From an uncultured Clostridia bacterium (GTDB lineage Bacteria; Bacillota; Clostridia; Oscillospirales; Acutalibacteraceae): a stretch of 33,629 nt of DNA. A program made the position numbers and the translations under genes. The notes under the pieces were generated by a model. That model was not told the origin of the DNA and did no database searches. It saw only the letters and a program-made list of their open reading frames with translations. This document shows positions 9,074 to 18,323 of this stretch, piece after piece (the first letter of the stretch is position 1; every line of letters starts with the position of its first letter). The stretch spans positions 1 to 33,629 of the forward strand of contig CAMWPJ010000009.1 in the NCBI GenBank assembly GCA_947176035.1. The letters are read 5' to 3'.

Positions 9074-10726
9074 ATGAAAAAAACATTGTCACTCAGCTTG
9101 AGTTTAATAATATTTATACTTGCAATTCTGTCATCAGCTACAGTTTTTGCCGATGATATACCGCCTGATGATGTTAAAATTCAGCTTGGCAGTACAGATA
9201 CGTATTATTCTTACAATTCCGCTTCCAAAACGCTTACCATAAGCGGAACAGGTGCTACACCCAATTTAAAACGTGACAGTAACTCTCATCCGTGGAATAG
9301 CTGGGACAGCTTAATTGAATATGTTGTTGTGGAAGAGGGTATTACTGCCATTGGTGATTATTTTTTCTATAATATGCCGGCCTCTGATTTTTTATTTCCA
9401 TCAACTCTTGTTAGTCTTGGCAAAGAGTCAATGAGCAGTGTGAATTCATTAAAAAGCATTGTTTTGCCTGAGGGGCTGGAGGAAATAGGCGAAAGTGCAT
9501 TTTACTATTCGGTAATGTTGGAGAGTATAAATATTCCGTCTACTGTTAAAAGTATCGGCAAATCTGCCTTTGAAAATTGTTATGCTCTTAACTCTTTAAC
9601 GTTTGATGATATGTATATGAATGTCGCAATCGGCAACAGGGCATTCTTTTCCTGCCGAAATCTTATGAATGTCACGCTGCCTAAAAGAGCTGCTATGTCC
9701 TCAAATAACTCTTATGCCTTTGGCTTTTATTACAGCAAGAAAGCGTATTTTGTATATGATGATTTTATGCTTAATGTATACAGGGATTCTCCCAGCTATG
9801 AATATGCAGTAAATTCAATTGTAAATACAGATAATTACAGCATTATAAATGAATTTGTCATTCGTGAAGGACAATCGGTTGAACGTACTTTTTACTCTGA
9901 TTATTACAGTGATGAAATGATTTTTATTTTTACACCAAGTGTGAGTGATAATTATAAGTTCTTTTCATCTTCTGATATTAAGACGGTTGATGTGGATTGC
10001 AGCTTTAATGGCAAGACATATACTGATAACTCTCTTGATGATTTGAATTTTACTGTCAGCGCATATCTTGAAAAGGGTAGGACTTATTATTTTACGGTGA
10101 AATGTGTTAGTGAAATATCTGCCGGTGATTTTACTGTGAGTCTAATTAACACTCATAATTATCAAACCGTTGTTATACCTCCAACGCTGACTGATGATGG
10201 ATATACTGCCTATACCTGCACAAACTGCGGGGACTGCTTTAATGCAGAGTATATTAAAAGATTGGGTGTTAAGGTAACAGGCAAAGTTGTTCTGATGGAG
10301 GAACCTGACGGTTCACATTCTCATAATTATCCTGTTGAAAATGCGGTGATAAGCGTAGATGATGAAAATATTATGCTTACAGAAAATGACGGCAGCTTTG
10401 AATTTTATATATTGCCGGATGCCGAATATCTCACTGTAAGTACCCAGTTTGGTATTGACAGAGTTTTTGATTTTGTCTGTGATGATAATATGGAAATGAG
10501 TTTAGGTGATATCAGCTTTTTTAATTTTGATTATGTAAAGGATTGCTATATCAATGCAAAGGATTTTGCGTTTATGCGTAAGCTTTATGGCAGATATTCA
10601 AAAGATGATACTTTGATTTTTGCACAGCTCGACTATAATAAGGACGGAAAAATTGACGATGCTGATTATGTTTTGGCGCAGAGCTTCCTTACTTATGGTA
10701 AAATCACGGAAAGTATTTATTATTAA
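9074..10726 (+). CDS. Secreted BspA-type LRR protein with dockerin-like C-terminus
   Basis: The 550-residue product is probably exported. It has an N-terminal signal peptide (residues 1-26, ending SSATVFA), then BspA/LRR_5-type repeats (about 65-215) with units such as LKSIVLPEGLEEIGESAFYY and LESINIPSTVKSIGKSAF. A pre-peptidase-like beta region (about 255-360) and a small CxxCG knuckle (YTCTNCGDC, about 380) follow. Next is a carboxypeptidase-regulatory-like beta domain (about 398-475). A dockerin-like duplicated Ca-binding segment lies at about 480-545, with the second repeat well formed (DYNKDGKIDDADYVLAQ) and the first degenerate (DYVKDCYINAKDF). The protein could attach to a cohesin-bearing scaffold or host/food polymers. 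No catalytic domain was recognised. Confidence 0.8.
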   Translation: MKKTLSLSLSLIIFILAILSSATVFADDIPPDDVKIQLGSTDTYYSYNSASKTLTISGTGATPNLKRDSNSHPWNSWDSLIEYVVVEEGITAIGDYFFYNMPASDFLFPSTLVSLGKESMSSVNSLKSIVLPEGLEEIGESAFYYSVMLESINIPSTVKSIGKSAFENCYALNSLTFDDMYMNVAIGNRAFFSCRNLMNVTLPKRAAMSSNNSYAFGFYYSKKAYFVYDDFMLNVYRDSPSYEYAVNSIVNTDNYSIINEFVIREGQSVERTFYSDYYSDEMIFIFTPSVSDNYKFFSSSDIKTVDVDCSFNGKTYTDNSLDDLNFTVSAYLEKGRTYYFTVKCVSEISAGDFTVSLINTHNYQTVVIPPTLTDDGYTAYTCTNCGDCFNAEYIKRLGVKVTGKVVLMEEPDGSHSHNYPVENAVISVDDENIMLTENDGSFEFYILPDAEYLTVSTQFGIDRVFDFVCDDNMEMSLGDISFFNFDYVKDCYINAKDFAFMRKLYGRYSKDDTLIFAQLDYNKDGKIDDADYVLAQSFLTYGKITESIYY

Positions 10727-10751
10727 TACAATAAATTAGGCATTTTTTATA

Positions 10752-10780
10752 TTGAAAAATTTTTTGTCTTAATATATAAT
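10752..10780 (+). promoter_or_regulatory. Putative promoter of the pur operon
   Basis: TTGAAA (10752-10757) and a consensus TATAAT (10775-10780) are separated by 17 bases, 50 bases before purE. No purine riboswitch fold was found in the roughly 100-base gap. Confidence 0.6.
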
Positions 10781-10830
10781 AGCTATAATATTTTAGTATA
10801 TAATATAATTTATATAAAAGGAGAATATCT

Positions 10831-11328
10831 ATGAAGAAGGTTGCAATCATTATGGGCTCAGACAGTGATCTGCCAATCGTAACCCCTGCGATTAAGCAGC
10901 TTAAGGAGCTTGGAATTGAGACTGAAGTAAGGGTTATGAGTGCCCATCGTACACCACAGGAGGCAAATGAGTTCTCATCAAATGCTATTGAAAACGGCTT
11001 TGGTGTTATTATTGCTGCAGCAGGTATGGCTGCACATCTTGGTGGAGTATTAGCAGCATCAACAACACTTCCTGTTATTGGTATTCCTTGTTCAGCAAAG
11101 GTGCTTGATGGTATGGATGCAATGCTTGCAACGGTTATGATGCCTCCTGGAATTCCTGTGGCAACAGTAGGTGTTAATGCAGCCAAAAATGCAGCTATTC
11201 TTGCAGCAGAGATTATTGCTGTCGGTGATGCTGATTTAATGCAGAAGCTTCAGGATATGAGAAAAGATATGGCACAGCAGGTTCGTGAAAAGGACGCAGC
11301 ATTACAAGAAAAGCTTAAGGAGATATAA
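10831..11328 (+). CDS. purE: N5-carboxyaminoimidazole ribonucleotide mutase
   Basis: This is class I PurE, converting N5-CAIR to CAIR in de novo purine synthesis. The 165-residue length is normal. Conserved blocks are GSDSDLP (residues 9-15), [16 protein letters not shown] and TTLPVIGIP, all in the expected order. AAAGGAG lies before the ATG. It is the first gene of the cluster and purM starts 4 bases after its stop. No purK is present in the window; class I PurE normally works with PurK, so it is expected elsewhere. Confidence 0.95.
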   Translation: MKKVAIIMGSDSDLPIVTPAIKQLKELGIETEVRVMSAHRTPQEANEFSSNAIENGFGVIIAAAGMAAHLGGVLAASTTLPVIGIPCSAKVLDGMDAMLATVMMPPGIPVATVGVNAAKNAAILAAEIIAVGDADLMQKLQDMRKDMAQQVREKDAALQEKLKEI

Positions 11329-11332
11329 CAAT

Positions 11333-12370
11333 ATGGAAAAAAGTTTCAGCGAAAGCTATGCAGCAGCAGGTGTTGATGTAACCGCAGGCTATGAGTCTGT
11401 TGAACTTATCAAATCACACGTTAAAAGAACAACTATTCCGGGTGTGCTCGGCGGTATCGGCGGTTTCGGCGGTATGTTCGAAATACCTTATGGTGAATAT
11501 AAAAATCCGGTTCTTGTTTCCGGTACAGATGGTGTAGGTACAAAAATTAAGCTTGCCTATCTTATGGACAAGCATGATACAGTAGGTATTGACTGTGTGG
11601 CAATGTGTGTTAATGACGTTGCATGCTCAGGTGCTAAGCCTTTGTTTTTCCTTGATTATATCGCTTGCGGTAAGAATTATCCCGAAAAGATTGCACAGAT
11701 AGTTGCCGGTGTTGCAGAGGGCTGTGTTCAGGCAGGCTGTGCACTTGTTGGTGGTGAGACTGCAGAGCATCCGGGTATGATGCCTAACGAGGAATATGAC
11801 CTTGCAGGCTTTACCGTTGGTATCGGCGAAAAGGACAAGCTCGTTTCAGGTGAGAATCTCAAGGCAGGTGATGCTCTTATCGGCGTTGCATCATCAGGTA
11901 TTCACTCAAATGGCTTTTCACTTATCAGAAAAGTATTCAATATTAATGAAGAGACAATTAAGGTTTATTATGATGAGTTAGGAAAAACTCTCGGCGAGGA
12001 GCTGATTACTCCTACAAGAATTTATGTTAAGCCTCTTCTTGCACTTATGGATAAGGTAACAGTAAATGCAATCAGCCATATTACAGGCGGCGGATTTTAT
12101 GAAAATGTACCGAGAATGTTAAATGATGGCTTTACTGCTGTTATAGAGAAGGATAAATGCTTTAAAAAGCCGATTTTTGACCTTATTGCAAAAACAGGCA
12201 ATATTCCTGAAAGAGATATGTATAATACCTTTAATATGGGCACCGGTCTTGTAATTGCAGTCGATGCTGATAAGGCAGACGAGGCTGTTCGTATTCTTGA
12301 TGAGAATGGAGAGCAGGCAGCAGTTATCGGCGAAATCAAAGCAGGCGAAAAGGGAGTAGAACTCGTATGA
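11333..12370 (+). CDS. purM: Phosphoribosylformylglycinamidine cyclo-ligase
   Basis: PurM (AIR synthetase) closes the imidazole ring of FGAM using ATP. The 345-residue product has the typical start ([24 protein letters not shown]), GTDGVGTK, the block [29 protein letters not shown], and [13 protein letters not shown] in the C-terminal half. The ATG at 11333 is preferred over an in-frame upstream extension at 11285 that lies within purE, because AAGGAGATA precedes it at a good distance and family members start here. Its stop overlaps the purN start (ATGATGA), indicating translational coupling. Confidence 0.95.
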   Translation: MEKSFSESYAAAGVDVTAGYESVELIKSHVKRTTIPGVLGGIGGFGGMFEIPYGEYKNPVLVSGTDGVGTKIKLAYLMDKHDTVGIDCVAMCVNDVACSGAKPLFFLDYIACGKNYPEKIAQIVAGVAEGCVQAGCALVGGETAEHPGMMPNEEYDLAGFTVGIGEKDKLVSGENLKAGDALIGVASSGIHSNGFSLIRKVFNINEETIKVYYDELGKTLGEELITPTRIYVKPLLALMDKVTVNAISHITGGGFYENVPRMLNDGFTAVIEKDKCFKKPIFDLIAKTGNIPERDMYNTFNMGTGLVIAVDADKADEAVRILDENGEQAAVIGEIKAGEKGVELV

Positions 12371-12990
12371 TGAATATAGCGGTTCTCGTGTCCGGCGGCG
12401 GTACAAATCTGCAGGCACTGATTGATGCTCAGAATTCAGGTGAGATTAAAAACGGAAAAATCACCTGTGTTATTGCCTCAAACCCTGATGCCTATGCACT
12501 CGAAAGAGCTAAGAAAAATGGCATTGCAACCCGTGTTATTGCAAGAAAAGAATATGCAGACGTTCATACATATACAAGAGCGGTTACGGATGCACTTGTT
12601 GAGGTTAATGCTGACCTTGTTGTTTATGCCGGTTTTATGACAATTCTTGATGAGCAGATTGTTGAGGCGTTTCCTCATAAGATGATGAATGTTCATCCTG
12701 CACTGATTCCGTCGTTTTGCGGCAAGGGTTTTTACGGACTTCATGTTCACGAGGCAGTGCTTGAAAGCGGAGTTAAGCTGACAGGTGCAACCGTTCATTT
12801 TGTAACAGAGGAATGTGACGGCGGTCCGATTATTTTACAAAAGGCGGCAGCTGTAGAAAATGGCGATACTCCTGAAATTCTGCAGAAAAGAGTTATGGAG
12901 CAGTGCGAATGGAAAATACTTCCTCAGGCAGTGTCACTTTTCTGTGAGGGCAGAATTAAGGTAATAGATAATAAGACTGAAATAATATAA
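12367..12990 (+). CDS. purN: Phosphoribosylglycinamide formyltransferase
   Basis: PurN transfers a formyl group from 10-formyl-THF to GAR. The 207-residue length is normal. The N-terminus has the nucleotide-binding [16 protein letters not shown], and the catalytic region reads [12 protein letters not shown], containing the expected Asn and His. The downstream block [19 protein letters not shown] contains the catalytic Asp. The gene overlaps purM by 4 bases. Its dependence on formyl-THF fits with a folate importer elsewhere in the window, though these are separate units. Confidence 0.95.
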   Translation: MMNIAVLVSGGGTNLQALIDAQNSGEIKNGKITCVIASNPDAYALERAKKNGIATRVIARKEYADVHTYTRAVTDALVEVNADLVVYAGFMTILDEQIVEAFPHKMMNVHPALIPSFCGKGFYGLHVHEAVLESGVKLTGATVHFVTEECDGGPIILQKAAAVENGDTPEILQKRVMEQCEWKILPQAVSLFCEGRIKVIDNKTEII

Positions 12991-13010
12991 GTTATTAAGA
13001 GGTGAATATA

Positions 13011-13712
13011 ATGAAAATTACAACTCTTGAAAAAGAATTAAGTACAAATTCATATCCGGGCAGAGGCATTGTTCTCGGTAAATCAAAGGATGGAAAAAAT
13101 GCGGTTATTGCTTATTTTATTATGGGCAGAAGCGTGAACAGCCGTAACAGAATTTTTGAAGAAAATGACAGAGGCGGTATCCGTACAAAGGCTTTTGATG
13201 AGTCCAAAATGGAGGATCCAAGCCTCATAATTTATAATCCTGTTTTGAAAATTGACGGCAAAACAATTGTTACAAATGGCGACCAGACAGATACAATTTA
13301 TGACCATATGAGCGAGGGCTTTTGCTATCATCATGCACTTGTTACACGTGAGTTTGAGCCGGATGCTCCAAACTATACTCCAAGAATTTCAGGTGTTGTT
13401 AAGCCTAATGGTGATTATAATCTTTCAATTCTTAAGTCAAATAACGGTGAGCCGCAGTGTGTAAGATTTTTCTATGAATATCCTTCCGTTGCAGGTCTTG
13501 GTCACTTTATTCATACATATAAATGTGACGGTGATCCTATTCCGTCTTTTGAAGGTGAGCCTACACCGGTTGTTATTGATGGTGATATTGACACTTTTAC
13601 AGATATGATCTGGACCAATCTTAATGAAGATAATAAGGTGTCCCTTTTTACTCGTTTTATAAATCTTGAGACAGGTGAAGAGGATACTAGAATTATAAAT
13701 AAGAATAAATAA
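13011..13712 (+). CDS. purO: IMP cyclohydrolase, PurO type
   Basis: The 233-residue product resembles the stand-alone IMP cyclohydrolase family (PF07826, PurO), which closes FAICAR to IMP. Recognisable blocks are YPGRGIVLGKSKDGKNAVIAYFIMGRS near the N-terminus, SRNRIF, SLIIYNPV and TNGDQTDTIYD. The ATG at 13011 was chosen because AGAGGTG lies 6 to 8 bases upstream; an in-frame GTG at 13002 falls inside that site. It sits 20 bases after purN and before purD, inside the purine cluster. Most bacteria use the C-terminal transformylase and N-terminal cyclohydrolase of PurH instead, so a separate AICAR transformylase is expected elsewhere. Confidence 0.82.
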   Translation: MKITTLEKELSTNSYPGRGIVLGKSKDGKNAVIAYFIMGRSVNSRNRIFEENDRGGIRTKAFDESKMEDPSLIIYNPVLKIDGKTIVTNGDQTDTIYDHMSEGFCYHHALVTREFEPDAPNYTPRISGVVKPNGDYNLSILKSNNGEPQCVRFFYEYPSVAGLGHFIHTYKCDGDPIPSFEGEPTPVVIDGDIDTFTDMIWTNLNEDNKVSLFTRFINLETGEEDTRIINKNK

Positions 13713-13725
13713 AAACGAATAAATT

Positions 13726-13750
13726 TAGGGGCTGTAAACTATAGCCCCTA
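13726..13750 (+). promoter_or_regulatory. Hairpin between purO and purD
   Basis: TAGGGGCT (13726-13733) and AGCCCCTA (13743-13750) form a perfect 8-bp stem with a 9-base loop. No T-run follows, so it is a poor terminator. It could be a processing or stability element between the two genes. Confidence 0.5.
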
Positions 13751-13787
13751 TTACCTATTATATATAATGAAAACAAGGAGATTACAT

Positions 13788-15065
13788 ATGAAGGTATTAG
13801 TAGTAGGTGGGGGCGGAAGAGAGCATGCCCTCATCAGAAAAATAAAAGAATCATCCAGAGTTGACAGTATTGCCTGCTGTCCGGGCAACGGCGGTATATC
13901 CTATGATGCTGATTGCTATAATGTATCGGCAACCGATATTGATGGTGTCGTTAATCTTGCAAAGGAAATAAAAGCAGATTTTGTTGTTGTTGCACCGGAT
14001 GATCCTCTTGTTGCCGGCATGGTGGATGCACTTAATGAAGCAGGCTTTGCTACCTTTGGTCCAAAGGCAAACGCTGCAATAATTGAGGGCTCAAAGGTTT
14101 TTTCAAAGGATTTAATGCTTAAATACAATATTCCTACTGCTGAATATAAGGTTTTTGACAAGTGTGAGGATGTTATAGCATATCTTACAGAGAAAAACGA
14201 ATTTCCTGCAGTAATCAAGGCAGATGGTCTTGCACTCGGCAAGGGGGTTATTATTCCTGAGACTCTCGATGAGGCGATTGTGGGTGTTAAGGAAATTATG
14301 GAGGATAAGATTTTCGGTGCATCCGGCAACAATGTTGTTGTTGAGGAATTCCTTACAGGTCCGGAGGTATCTGTTCTTGCATTTACAGATGGTAAATGCG
14401 TTAAACCTATGGTATCTTCAATGGATCATAAGCGAGCTCTGGATGGGGATAAGGGACTTAATACAGGTGGTATGGGTACAGTATCTCCAAATCCTTATTA
14501 TACAGATGAAATCGCAGCAGAGTGTATGGAAAAAATCTTTATTCCTACAATTAATGCGATGAATTCTGAGGGAAGAACATTTAAGGGTTGTCTCTATTTT
14601 GGTCTTATGATTACTCCTAAAGGCCCAAAAGTAATCGAATACAACTGTCGTTTTGGTGATCCTGAAACACAGGTTGTTCTTCCGAGATTAAAAACAGATA
14701 TTATGGATATTTTTGAGGCAATTAATGATGAAACTCTTTCAGATCTTGACATAGAATGGTCTGACGAGGCTTGCACATGCGTGATTATGGCATCAGGCGG
14801 ATATCCGAAATCTTATCCGAAGGGTATTGAAATCACAGGACTTACCGATGGTCAGCTTGAGGGTGTTACTGTTTATCATGCCGGTACTGCAATTACTGAT
14901 GGTAAGCTCGTAACATCAGGCGGACGTGTGCTTGGCGTTACTGCATTGGGTGATACTCTTGAAAAAGCACTTGAAAAATCCTACAGTGCAGTTGAAAAAA
15001 TAAGCTTTGAAAATGCTCATTATAGAAAAGATATCGGTCAGAAAGCACTAAGTGTAAAAAAGTAA
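13788..15065 (+). CDS. purD: Phosphoribosylamine-glycine ligase
   Basis: PurD joins phosphoribosylamine and glycine to GAR with ATP. The 425-residue product has the N-terminal MKVLVVGGGGREHALI, an ATP-grasp fold (about 105-295) with FPAVIKADGLALGKGV and NTGGMGTVSPNPYY, and the metal-binding YNCRFGDPETQVVLPRL. The ATG at 13788 has AAGGAG 8 bases upstream, whereas an in-frame ATG at 13767 adds seven residues not usual in the family. It is the last purine gene of the cluster; purC, purF, purL and purB are not in the window. Confidence 0.95.
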   Translation: MKVLVVGGGGREHALIRKIKESSRVDSIACCPGNGGISYDADCYNVSATDIDGVVNLAKEIKADFVVVAPDDPLVAGMVDALNEAGFATFGPKANAAIIEGSKVFSKDLMLKYNIPTAEYKVFDKCEDVIAYLTEKNEFPAVIKADGLALGKGVIIPETLDEAIVGVKEIMEDKIFGASGNNVVVEEFLTGPEVSVLAFTDGKCVKPMVSSMDHKRALDGDKGLNTGGMGTVSPNPYYTDEIAAECMEKIFIPTINAMNSEGRTFKGCLYFGLMITPKGPKVIEYNCRFGDPETQVVLPRLKTDIMDIFEAINDETLSDLDIEWSDEACTCVIMASGGYPKSYPKGIEITGLTDGQLEGVTVYHAGTAITDGKLVTSGGRVLGVTALGDTLEKALEKSYSAVEKISFENAHYRKDIGQKALSVKK

Positions 15066-15097
15066 TATGAAAAAATTATGAATTTTACAATTTGTTA

Positions 15098-15126
15098 TTG
15101 ACAATTATACAAAATGGAATTATACT
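15098..15126 (+). promoter_or_regulatory. Strong sigma-A-type promoter of the adaptor-permease pair
   Basis: A consensus TTGACA (15098-15103) and TATACT (15121-15126) are separated by exactly 17 bases, 39 bases before the ATG of the adaptor gene. Confidence 0.75.
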
Positions 15127-15165
15127 AAGCATATCAAATAATAATGCAAAGCAGAGGTTAGTTTT

Positions 15166-16926
15166 ATGGCAACTGTAAAGAAAAGTAAAAAGAAAGTAAT
15201 AGTGCCGATTTGCATTGTGCTTGTTATTGCGATTATTGTCGGAGTTATTTTCGGCATATCAAAGGCAAACGGCGGTGAACAGGTATCACTTTATACTATT
15301 GCAACTGATGACATTTATGAGACTGTATCTTTAACCGGTGAAGTAACATCCGGTACAAAGAAAGAATACAAGGTTGGCAGTGTTGCAACTGTTAAAGAGG
15401 TATTTGTTAAAGTTGGTGATAAGGTTAACAAGGGCGATGTTCTTGCAACCTTTAATCTTGATTCACTCAACAGTGAAATTGCTTCACTTCGTGAAAGCTA
15501 TAATGAGTCACTTACAGGCTATAATGATGCGGTAAAGGTTCAGAAGGAAGCACAGATTAAGGCTGATGAGCTTGCATCAAAGATTGCAGATACTGAAGAG
15601 CTGGTTGCTGAGCTTGAAAATGCTCCTGAAACAACAACTACTCCTACAACAAAGGCTCCTACTACAAGAGTTACTACTGAGCCTACAACAAAGGCGCCGA
15701 CAAAGGCACCTACTAAAGCTCCTACAAGTGCTCCTGTCACAGACCCAATAACTGAGCCTTCTACCGACTCCGGTGCTGAGCCGACACTGCCAAGTGTAAC
15801 AAGACCTGATATCGGTTCGATTTCCGACGCTCTTGCTGAGCTTAACAAAACACTAGTGCAGATTTCAGATAATCTTGATACAATTGCGGAGATGACAAAG
15901 GTTATTACCGAGGCTATCACAATGTGCATAGAAAATGGTGTGTTCGATAGTGATGTAATTGCACAGGCTGTAGCAGATGCAATGGCTCAAGCTATGCGAG
16001 ACGGTATCATTGATGCTGCAACTATTCTTGTTGAAAGTGATTTGGCTGTTAGAATGGTTCAGACCGCTGTAGAATCAATTGATTTTGAGGGTATAGCAGC
16101 AGTTCTTATTAACTCAAATAATGTATCATTAACAGCAGCAGAACTTCAGCTCGCAGCACAGCAGGCACAGTATACTATTTACAGTGCTCAGGCTGATACT
16201 ACATTAGTAAACGCACAGAAAAAGTCACTCAATGCAACTAAAAAGGCACTCGATGTCCTTGAACAGCAGAAGAAGGAAATGGAAAATGGTTGGGTTGCTG
16301 CATTTGATGGTACAATAACACAGGTTGATGTATCAGCAGACTCACAGACCAATATGCTATCAACAGGTATTACACTTGAAAATCTTGATTCTATGGCAGT
16401 AACTGTAAGTCTCAGTGAATATGATTTACATAAGGTTAAGGTTGGTATGACTGCAAAGATAACAACAGCTTATGGTGTTTATGATGGTGAGGTTGCAACA
16501 ATCGCACCTACAGCAACAGGCGGTTCAACAACAAGTATTCTTGACAGCGTTGGCTCAATGGCCGGTATCAGTGGTCTTTCAAGCCTTACTGCTTCAGGTG
16601 CAGGTGTTGAATGTGTTGTTACAATTCCTAAAACAGATGAAAATATTACTGTAGGCTTTGATGCTGATGTAGAAATTGAGACCGGCGAATACCTCGGTGT
16701 AGTAGCTGTTCCGATTGAATCACTCAAGCTTGAAAAGAGTGGTTCATATGTATATCTCTATAATGAGGGAGAGGGTACTGTAACAAAGACTCTTATTGAG
16801 ACAGGTGCTGTGTCTGATTCTGTATATGAGGTTAAGTCAGGTCTTAAGGCAGGCGACAAGATTGTTTCTGCTCCTGCGGGTGATTATACAGAGGAAACAT
16901 TCAAGGTTAAAGTTGTAACTAAGTAA
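15166..16926 (+). CDS. MacA/HlyD-like efflux adaptor with Pro/Thr-rich insert
   Basis: This membrane-fusion adaptor has one N-terminal membrane anchor (about residues 11-30) and an extracytoplasmic body. A lipoyl-like half motif occurs at about 70-98 (VATVKEVFVKVGDKVNKGDVLATF), with the second half at about 383-410, and a long helical hairpin region between them. A beta-barrel and membrane-proximal domain follow (AVPIESLKLEKSGSYVYLYN, GLKAGDKIVSAP). Residues 155-210 are a low-complexity Pro/Thr/Lys insert with repeated TKAPT units, placed in the hairpin region. The 586 residues exceed the usual 350-450. The permease gene follows 12 bases downstream. It is comparable to YknX of Bacillus, but no ATPase gene accompanies it. 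Confidence 0.85.
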   Translation: MATVKKSKKKVIVPICIVLVIAIIVGVIFGISKANGGEQVSLYTIATDDIYETVSLTGEVTSGTKKEYKVGSVATVKEVFVKVGDKVNKGDVLATFNLDSLNSEIASLRESYNESLTGYNDAVKVQKEAQIKADELASKIADTEELVAELENAPETTTTPTTKAPTTRVTTEPTTKAPTKAPTKAPTSAPVTDPITEPSTDSGAEPTLPSVTRPDIGSISDALAELNKTLVQISDNLDTIAEMTKVITEAITMCIENGVFDSDVIAQAVADAMAQAMRDGIIDAATILVESDLAVRMVQTAVESIDFEGIAAVLINSNNVSLTAAELQLAAQQAQYTIYSAQADTTLVNAQKKSLNATKKALDVLEQQKKEMENGWVAAFDGTITQVDVSADSQTNMLSTGITLENLDSMAVTVSLSEYDLHKVKVGMTAKITTAYGVYDGEVATIAPTATGGSTTSILDSVGSMAGISGLSSLTASGAGVECVVTIPKTDENITVGFDADVEIETGEYLGVVAVPIESLKLEKSGSYVYLYNEGEGTVTKTLIETGAVSDSVYEVKSGLKAGDKIVSAPAGDYTEETFKVKVVTK

Positions 16927-16938
16927 GGAGATTTCAGA

Positions 16939-18189
16939 GTGAATATTAAAGAAAGTCTGAAAATCGCTGTAAAGTGTATTAAAGCCAATTGGATGCGCAG
17001 TCTTCTTACTATGCTTGGAATCATTATCGGTATCAGCTCGGTAATTATGATTATCGGTGCAGGTACAGGTGTAAGAGACTATATTGTCGGTCTTATTGAG
17101 GATATGGGATCAAACGCCGTTCTTGTAAGTGTTGATGCTACATCGGCAACCGAGAAGGATTATATGACTCTTGATGATATTCAGAATATCAAGACAAAAG
17201 TAAAAGGCGTTGAACGTTGTTCACCAATGCTTATGGGTTTTGGACGTGCAACTATTGATAAAACAGCCACTGAGGCAACAGCAATGCTTGTTGGCGTTAA
17301 CAGTGATGTTCAGTTTGCACTTACCAATTGTGTTTACGGTCGATTTTTTACTGATGAAGAATATGATGCCAATGCTCCTATAGCTGTAATCGGTACGAAT
17401 TCTGCTGAAATGGCATTCGGTTATCAGGATGTTACAAATGAATATATTACCGTATCATCCAGCGGTAAATCAATGAAGATTAAGGTGTGTGGTGTTGCAA
17501 ATATCGATGCACTCACAAGCTCTCTTGGCGGCGGTTCAAATATGATGAGCAGTATGTTCTCTAACGGTTCTGACCAGCTTATGATTGCACTGTTTATGCC
17601 TTGTACTACACTTACACAGATTACGGGTGTTGATGCTCAGCTGAGCAGTGCATTCGTAATTGCAGAGGAAGGCTATGACTATGATGCAGTAGGCAATGCT
17701 GCTGTTAACTATCTGAAGTCAGCTCACGGCAATTATTCGAACAGTATGTACACTGCACAGAATATGGCTACATATGTTAACATTGTTGATATAATTATGT
17801 CAGTTCTTACCGCGTTTATTGCTTGTGTAGGTGCTATATCGCTTATTGTTGGCGGTATTGGTGTAATGAATATTATGCTTGTGTCAGTTACAGAACGAAC
17901 AAGAGAAATCGGTATCAGAAAATCACTCGGTGCTAAAACAAGTGTCATTACAACTCAGTTTTTGACAGAGTCGATAATCTTGTGTCTGATAGGCGGTATT
18001 ATCGGTGTAACAATCGGTGTTGCCGGTGCATTTGCGGCGTGCTCGCTGATTGATATTTCGCCAAATATTACATGGTGGCTTATCCTTGTTGCATTGCTGT
18101 TCTCAAGTGGTGTAGGCTTGTTCTTTGGTATTTATCCTGCAAGAAAGGCTGCACAGATGAGTCCTATTGATGCACTCAGGAGCGAATAA
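16939..18189 (+). CDS. MacB/FtsX-type ABC transporter permease
   Basis: This 416-residue permease has one N-terminal membrane segment (about 20-42), a MacB periplasmic-core-type extracytoplasmic domain (about 45-275) and three C-terminal membrane segments. The conserved cytoplasmic-loop block GGIGVMNIMLVSVTERTREIGIRKSLGA is intact. The GTG start at 16939 has AAGGAG about 9 bases upstream. Unlike full-length MacB it has no nucleotide-binding domain, as in YknZ-type systems, where a separate ATPase lies between adaptor and permease. Here that ATPase is missing: the adaptor stop is 12 bases upstream and a terminator follows. It probably exports peptides or drugs, or works in envelope stress, using an ATPase encoded elsewhere. 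Confidence 0.9.
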   Translation: MNIKESLKIAVKCIKANWMRSLLTMLGIIIGISSVIMIIGAGTGVRDYIVGLIEDMGSNAVLVSVDATSATEKDYMTLDDIQNIKTKVKGVERCSPMLMGFGRATIDKTATEATAMLVGVNSDVQFALTNCVYGRFFTDEEYDANAPIAVIGTNSAEMAFGYQDVTNEYITVSSSGKSMKIKVCGVANIDALTSSLGGGSNMMSSMFSNGSDQLMIALFMPCTTLTQITGVDAQLSSAFVIAEEGYDYDAVGNAAVNYLKSAHGNYSNSMYTAQNMATYVNIVDIIMSVLTAFIACVGAISLIVGGIGVMNIMLVSVTERTREIGIRKSLGAKTSVITTQFLTESIILCLIGGIIGVTIGVAGAFAACSLIDISPNITWWLILVALLFSSGVGLFFGIYPARKAAQMSPIDALRSE

Positions 18190-18205
18190 TTTAAATTGCA
18201 AATTT

Positions 18206-18243
18206 ACCCTGCACTATTTATTTGGTGCAGGGTTTAGTTTTTA
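18206..18243 (+). terminator. Terminator after the adaptor-permease operon
   Basis: ACCCTGCAC (18206-18214) pairs perfectly with GTGCAGGGT (18225-18233). TTAGTTTTT follows the stem. Confidence 0.85.
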
Positions 18244-18323
18244 TATGCTATATTGGTATACTCGGATTTTTTTGTTGCATATAATAACATATTATGTTAA
18301 AATCTCATTAAGGAGAATCTGAT

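Noticed and set aside
15540-15929. Long minus-strand open frame opposite the adaptor's Pro/Thr-rich insert
   Set aside because: It is the antisense of a low-complexity repeat, with Val/Gly/Ala-rich translation, no start signal and a real gene on the plus strand.
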